From contig CAXNAA020000537.1 of assembly GCA_964200075.2 (NCBI GenBank), forward strand, positions 1 to 20,371: 20,371 bases of DNA, read 5' to 3'. Position numbers and translations under genes: made by a program. Origin of the DNA: Sphacelaria rigidula (Eukaryota > Phaeophyceae > Sphacelariales). The notes below the pieces were generated by a model that made no database searches, was not told the DNA's origin, and worked only from the letters and a program-made list of their open reading frames with translations. Below, piece by piece: positions 12,401 through 18,400 of this stretch (its first letter is position 1; every line of letters starts with the position of its first letter).

Positions 12401-15400
12401 CACAGGAGACCCCTTTATGACACACTTCTATTCGATTAAATAGACATGACAAGTTGTGAACACACGGTGATCGACAAGTGTTCGATGGGTTGAAACGGCG
12501 CGGATGAAGTTACCACACGTTGTAATATCACTGCCGTGCTATAATAGTAGAATCCATGCTGAGTACTTGGAAGTGGTCTCCTCAGGCTTAGCCGCTTCGA
12601 ATTTGTTTCAGCAGGGCTTTGTCTCAGACGGTAATTCCAGTCTTGAAGCAAATCCTCATTGGAGAGCCACGCCGCGCCCCGATTGTGTATGGTCCGACTG
12701 TCGCCATTACAGTGGAGAGAAAGGGGGTTCGATTCCCGATGCGTTGGCTTCTCCTTCGTTAAAGCGTGAGAACGTGAGGAAGCAAAATATTCGACTGGGT
12801 TTGTGTGACGTGAGTTGACGCGGTGCGGGAGTGCTGTTAGTCATGACCCAATCCGCGATAACAAAATGAAAGGCGCGCACCGGGAGAAAGGGGTTGATCC
12901 GTTGAGAATGTTAGACCACGGACTCGTCCCGAGGGAGGGGTTCGAAGTGTAAGGGAAAAAAAAAAAGAAGGGCCTGACTCCGTTCGATGGAGCAGGTCCT
13001 CAGTACTCCTTCGAAGTGATGACTTCTTCGGGTTCATATCAACATGGGTTGGCTTCATCTATATCTCCAACCAGCACAGCTACTTTCTCGCGTAGTTAAT
13101 CGTGCTACACTCTGTACAAACGCTTCTCGACCAAAAAGGCGTGTGATGACGAGAAAGTTTCGGACGTGAAAAACAAGCGACGGACAATCCACTCGACGAG
13201 TTTCGTTTTCGAACAGTATACAGCGTTCTCCACCACAGCCCGCGTTGAGTTGTTTCGGCACGGCTTCAGCTCAGAGGGTCTATCTGTCGTGCAATATGTT
13301 TCATATTGTAGTCTCAATCCAACTGCACAAGGTACCAGTACTGCAATGTGCAGGTGTTCTAGGAGAGGAAGGTCACTCCAGGCCCCGAACACGCTTCTTT
13401 CGCAATCCGAACTATACACAAAATTTTCAATAATCCGTGTCTCCTCAGGCGTATCCACTTCCAAGTTGTGTCAGCACGACTTCGGCTTAGACGGTAATTC
13501 CAGTCTTGGAGCATTTCCTCACAGGAGAACACCCGAGGTGCAACCAACTTTTTCCAGTAAATCTTGACTCTCACTGCTGTCGAGCGTCTACCTCAGCGCC
13601 ATCAGGTTGGGCTGCCATCAGTGTCCAAAGGGTGGCTACAACTTCCATGCTCTACCACTATATAGTCAAGAACAGAGCGTTCTATTTTCTCTTTGCATTG
13701 CCTCGTCCATGTCCATCGCGCCCTTGGCTTTGGTACTCTATCGCTCAGCGTCTTCATCTCACAAACCAAGATCGATAAAAAACTGGACCATCGTGCTGTG
13801 CGTGCCATCACATCGCCTGTACGTCTCGAATGCACACGCGGAATAATCGGTACCACCACACCACAACAACCGAGCCAAATGGGCAACGGATGCACGGGTC
13901 TCACCTGCTCGTTCTCCGCAACGCTAACGGAGCATGTCGAGTACACGATCACCCCGCCGGTGGAGCTCTTTGTACTCACAGCGTCAACCGCCGCGCACAG
14001 CAGTTCCTTTTGCAGATGTGCTGTTCGCTGAATGTCCTTCACCGTGCGCTGAATTTTTACAGACTGGTCGCGTGATATAACACCCAGGCCTGCACACAAC
14101 AGGGCAACCGAGCACACCATTTGCATTTTAGAGGCATCCTGGTAAGCTACACACTAGTTCATGATGTTGGAGATATCAGCACGACAGCGCCTTCAGCTAT
14201 TCGAGTGTTAGAAAGTGATTAATTTAGATCAAATCACAGTAACCATAGAACCGATGAGCAAAGACGAACCACCCCGTGGCTGAGCATGCGAGAACAAAGA
14301 TCGTGACACCGAGTCGAAGACTATTCACGGTTCGGACGAATCATCGCCGGTTTGAGCCACCAATTTCACGATTTTTCAAACCTGAATGCTCGAAAGCAAA
14401 AACAAAGTTGACCGCTGATCAAGGGGGACTCCACGCAATTTTCATGACACTTCACGTGCCTGAACTGGGCGTGCCTGTTTTGTTTTGTTTTCCCTACACT
14501 TCGAACCCCTTCCCTTCCTTGGGAGGCGTCCGTGGTCTCGAGGGATCGACCCTTTTCTCCTCCGAAGTGCCTCCCATTTTGATCTCGCAGATTTGATCAG
14601 CACCGCCCTAATGCGTCAACTCACGTCTCACAAACCCAGTCAACTACTTTTGTTTACTCACGTTTTCACGCTCCTCACGGTGGGAATCAGATATCACAAT
14701 GAAAACCCAACGCACCGGGAATCGAACCCCCGTTCTCTCCGCCCTAATGGCCACAGTCGGACCATTACCCCATCGGGGCGTGGCAGTAAACGCTAAAAAC
14801 GAACCTCAAGGGTTGATGCATACGTCACGAATCAACCAGGCTAAAATCAAGTAATTTCCGAACGAATCATCTATTCGTCCCACCCTTGCAACTATCAACA
14901 TAATTCAACAACTACGCATTAGATTGCACAACTACACGATACAAGCCAACTCCCGACCACCGATTGAGGCAGTTACCCGTGACGCCGCGCCTCACCGCGA
15001 CGTCGTATAAAAGAATCTCATACCTGAACACGGCGCGTCGAGCAGCACGCGGTCAATGCCTTTGAATGGGATCTTCCGCCCGTCGTGGCAACAAACCAAC
15101 GCGTTCCGTACACCAAGGCGATGCAAGTTCGCCACCGTTGCTCTTTGCCGCTGTGATCGTCACGAGATGTTCAATGTTGACAGACGAAGTAAAAGGCTGA
15201 GTTAGATCAGTGCATGACTGCATGACGCCACTTATTGGTTATATAAATGCTGTAGATTGACAGCAATCCTTTAGTCGCCCATATGTTTCCATATCCGGAA
15301 GCGGCATCATCCTCACTTGACAGAAATGGCATCTGTCACGTGTCCAACGAAGGGGACACATCGACCATCACAGCTGAAAATGATTCATCACTGCCCGGCA

Positions 15401-18400
15401 AGTACGTGATCCAAGACGCGGATGGCTGTCACGAGACCAAGTGAGGCCAAGACTCCATCGCCCACCAAACACTGCACAGCATTACCGCTAGACAGTACGG
15501 TGATGTCACCTCATCGCTACGATAGCGTGTTCGGAACAAACCTGTGGGCGAAGATCATTTGCGATGACCACCCCCGTATTCCGCATCAGTTGCGAAATGT
15601 ACGTGGTCTTGCCCCCGGGAGCGGCCGACATGTCTAGCACGCGTTCTCCCTGGAACAACCAAAGAGGGGGATAGAAGAAAAGCGGTGGGGGTATCATCAG
15701 CATGGCATTTTTGGCCCCATTCAATTCCAGAAAAACATACACAAGGAACACTCAGTTTGCTCGAACGAACGCCACGTAACTGCATCTTGCGACGCCACCG
15801 TCATTCAAGTATGACATAAGCGGGTGAATGGACGTACAGAGCTCTCTTGGATAAAAAGTATGTATAGCGATCATCCTGTCCTACCGCGCATTTGTTAGCG
15901 AAGGTGTCTAGCGAAACGGAACATACCTGTTGTGGTGCCAACGCCATGACCGGGCACATAGATGCAGCGGACTGTAGCATGTAGTGTCCCGCGAGGTACT
16001 CGGGTGTTGCGCCAATCGGAATTTGGGACTCGGTTATCTTCAGGCCGACCTTGGACCACTTCGCCACTGGTTCGAGGCTGACCCCCCTTTTTATCAATGC
16101 CTGGGCACAGCAAATGCAGTAAGAATGACAATGAAAAATAACGACAATGCTCTCCATTTTCATCATATGCTCTTCGTTTCCCTCCTCTTCCGCTTTCCGC
16201 TTCCCTTGTCCCTCGCGGTGAGGCCTTTTCATCTCAGGCTATTCGGCAAAGACGATCACTTCATCACTTTTCTTGAGTAGTCACGCACACTGGTGAGCGC
16301 GATTTCCACAGGCAAACGGGCCGACCGAAATTTTGACTACATTTCATCATCATGTCCGACACAACAAGGGAACACGATGAATATTGTATTTCACCTACAT
16401 GAGCAGATAAGCACATACTACTAGTTGCCGCACACTTCACCTCTGCCAGATCCTTTCGTCTCGTCTTGAGTGTATTGGCACGAATCACGAGGGGCCGAGG
16501 TTTGTCGCTGGCTTCGAGGAACTCGACGGTTTCCGCAGGAGAGAACATCTGCACCGTCATCAAAAGTATGCAAGAAAATACAGGCACAAAAAGACAAAAT
16601 GCCATGCAACTGTGAGGAGGTAGTCTACTGTGCCGTTGGACACGAACTGTTCTTCACGGCTCGGATCGTAAATATTTGACGACAGCGAAGTGTTCTGTCC
16701 GATAGCGACGCAACGGCAAGGCCAGGGCAGCACCATCTGCAGTGTAGCAGTCTGTTTGCCACAACAGTGCGGAGTCAGGACGATGCATTGTAGTCGAACC
16801 GAGTTGCTCATCTGAAAACCCACACACACACCTCCCACAAATCGCAGAAGCTCGCACCTCCACGAAAAGCTGACTCCCTCATAATTTAATAAAGCTCGCC
16901 ATCAAGACAAAAATCGAACATTACATCGCACTCCTGTGCAGCAACGCTTGCACACACACGCATCCCCCCAATTCCCGATCTCGGTTGCAAGTGCATATTA
17001 GCGCATCACCATATATCAAGGTTAACACCATTATCTCACAAGTGAAAGCAGCGGCTACTCACGACGAGGAACATGTCGACGAGCTCTCTGAGGTAGCCGT
17101 AGTATTCCTTGAGATCCTTCGCTAACCGTTCAACGTAATCACCGCGGGATAGCGCAGGATCTCGTCGTTCCTGCTCAAGAGAAGGGAAGGACAGGACATA
17201 CAGACGCTGTGAATTTCAAGGCATACTCAACAAACTCGTAACAGAAACAATCTCCCGATCTCGATGGAATATATGTTTACTTTGGACGAGAGGACACAAT
17301 CGTCTCGGTAAATGGTATGCCACTGATCCAAGACATCGTTCTAGTGCTTGCTTGCGAACGCTCCAGCAAATGTGAACGAAAGGTACCGCTCTTCTCCATC
17401 GCAAAAGGATATCTGTGAGGGATGAAGAGAGCCCAGCTTGAAGCTGAAAAATTCTTACTACTCCCTCATCAAAAAGTGAAGAATTTTTTCACCATGAGAT
17501 CATCCGCGCGTCAGACTTTCGTGTTTCCTCGTCTTATAGGTGGTGGGGGGCGGGTCGGGGGTTTGGACAGGTCTCGCGCAAGTAATTTCAGTGACTTCCA
17601 CCCGTGGATCATTCTCAGATCAAGTGTAGTTGATTCTAGTAGCTGATTTTAGTACGGTCAGCCAATAAAAGATTTCGGAATAGGCTGATTTCGGACACAG
17701 GGGTTTCCAAGCCTGCATTTTACAGGGGCACTCGAAGGGGGACGTGAAAATGCAAAACCGCTCCCACCTGGAAATCACCCAGCACTTCCACGACGGACTC
17801 AATTCTTTCCTTGAGCACCTGGGGGGGCACGACCTCCTCACCCCCTTCTCCTTCTCCCCTTTCACCCATATCTTCCCCACTCTCCCCGTCGCCCGCAGCT
17901 GGCACAAGACCCAGCGCATCTCTACTCTCCAGAACGTCTCTTCGGAGACCTTCTTTGGCCTCCTCGAGTGCCTCAGCTTCCATCCTTGCTGATTTTTTTT
18001 CCAGCGCTCTCGATTGACGTTCGACCTGCGTATGGTCAAGTTTGGGTTGCCGACATGTCGTAATGCCAAAATAAAACGTGTCAAAGTGGTGCATCGAAAC
18101 TGACGGGACACTCTTGCTGGAGGGCATGTGATGATGCGCGCCACATCTCGCGTAGGGTGCAGCACGTGCTCAAGATAGACCTGCCCGCATGATATTATAT
18201 CAAACACTTCAACGGGTTGTCGAAAAACCCAGTGCGAGCACAGAACAGCGGGTCAGAGGAAAAGGCATATGCTTCGATCAGCACTTTTGTCCAGATAGCA
18301 GTGAATAAACAAACATTAATAGCCTACTCCTGCCCGATGAGTGGATAGGGAAGTGACCGTTGACTACACCAACCAGTATTGCTCTCATCAACACAACCAG

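Larger units (their letters stand above)
5768..13904 (-). other. NOP2 intron 8, 8137 bp, snoRNA cluster host
   Basis: GT at 13904-13903 and AG at 5769-5768, phase 0. It separates the STCS exon from VIEYILNKR. It holds thirteen snoRNA-like elements, a candidate snoRNA pair, two SINEs and a 2.03-kb duplication, all itemised here. The stretches 5768-6590, 8301-8841 and 10335-11427 show no gene or repeat that I can name, apart from a small open frame at 10928-11140. Confidence 0.88.

Noticed and set aside
6591-13528. Repeats first read as MITEs or miRNA-like hairpins
   Set aside because: The imperfect inverted-repeat look comes from the snoRNA closing stem and chance pairing of the guide arms. 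Box order, guide complementarity to 18S and uniform orientation fit C/D snoRNAs better.
6591-13528. CRISPR-like array
   Set aside because: The repeats are ~88 nt, irregularly spaced and imperfect, in a eukaryotic intron.
14711-14783. tRNA gene on the minus strand
   Set aside because: A and B boxes are present, but stems mismatch and the same head heads a repeat at 12667; it belongs to a SINE.
16159-16355. C/D snoRNA in intron 4
   Set aside because: Several TGATGA motifs and one CTGA, but spacing is wrong and no terminal stem exists.
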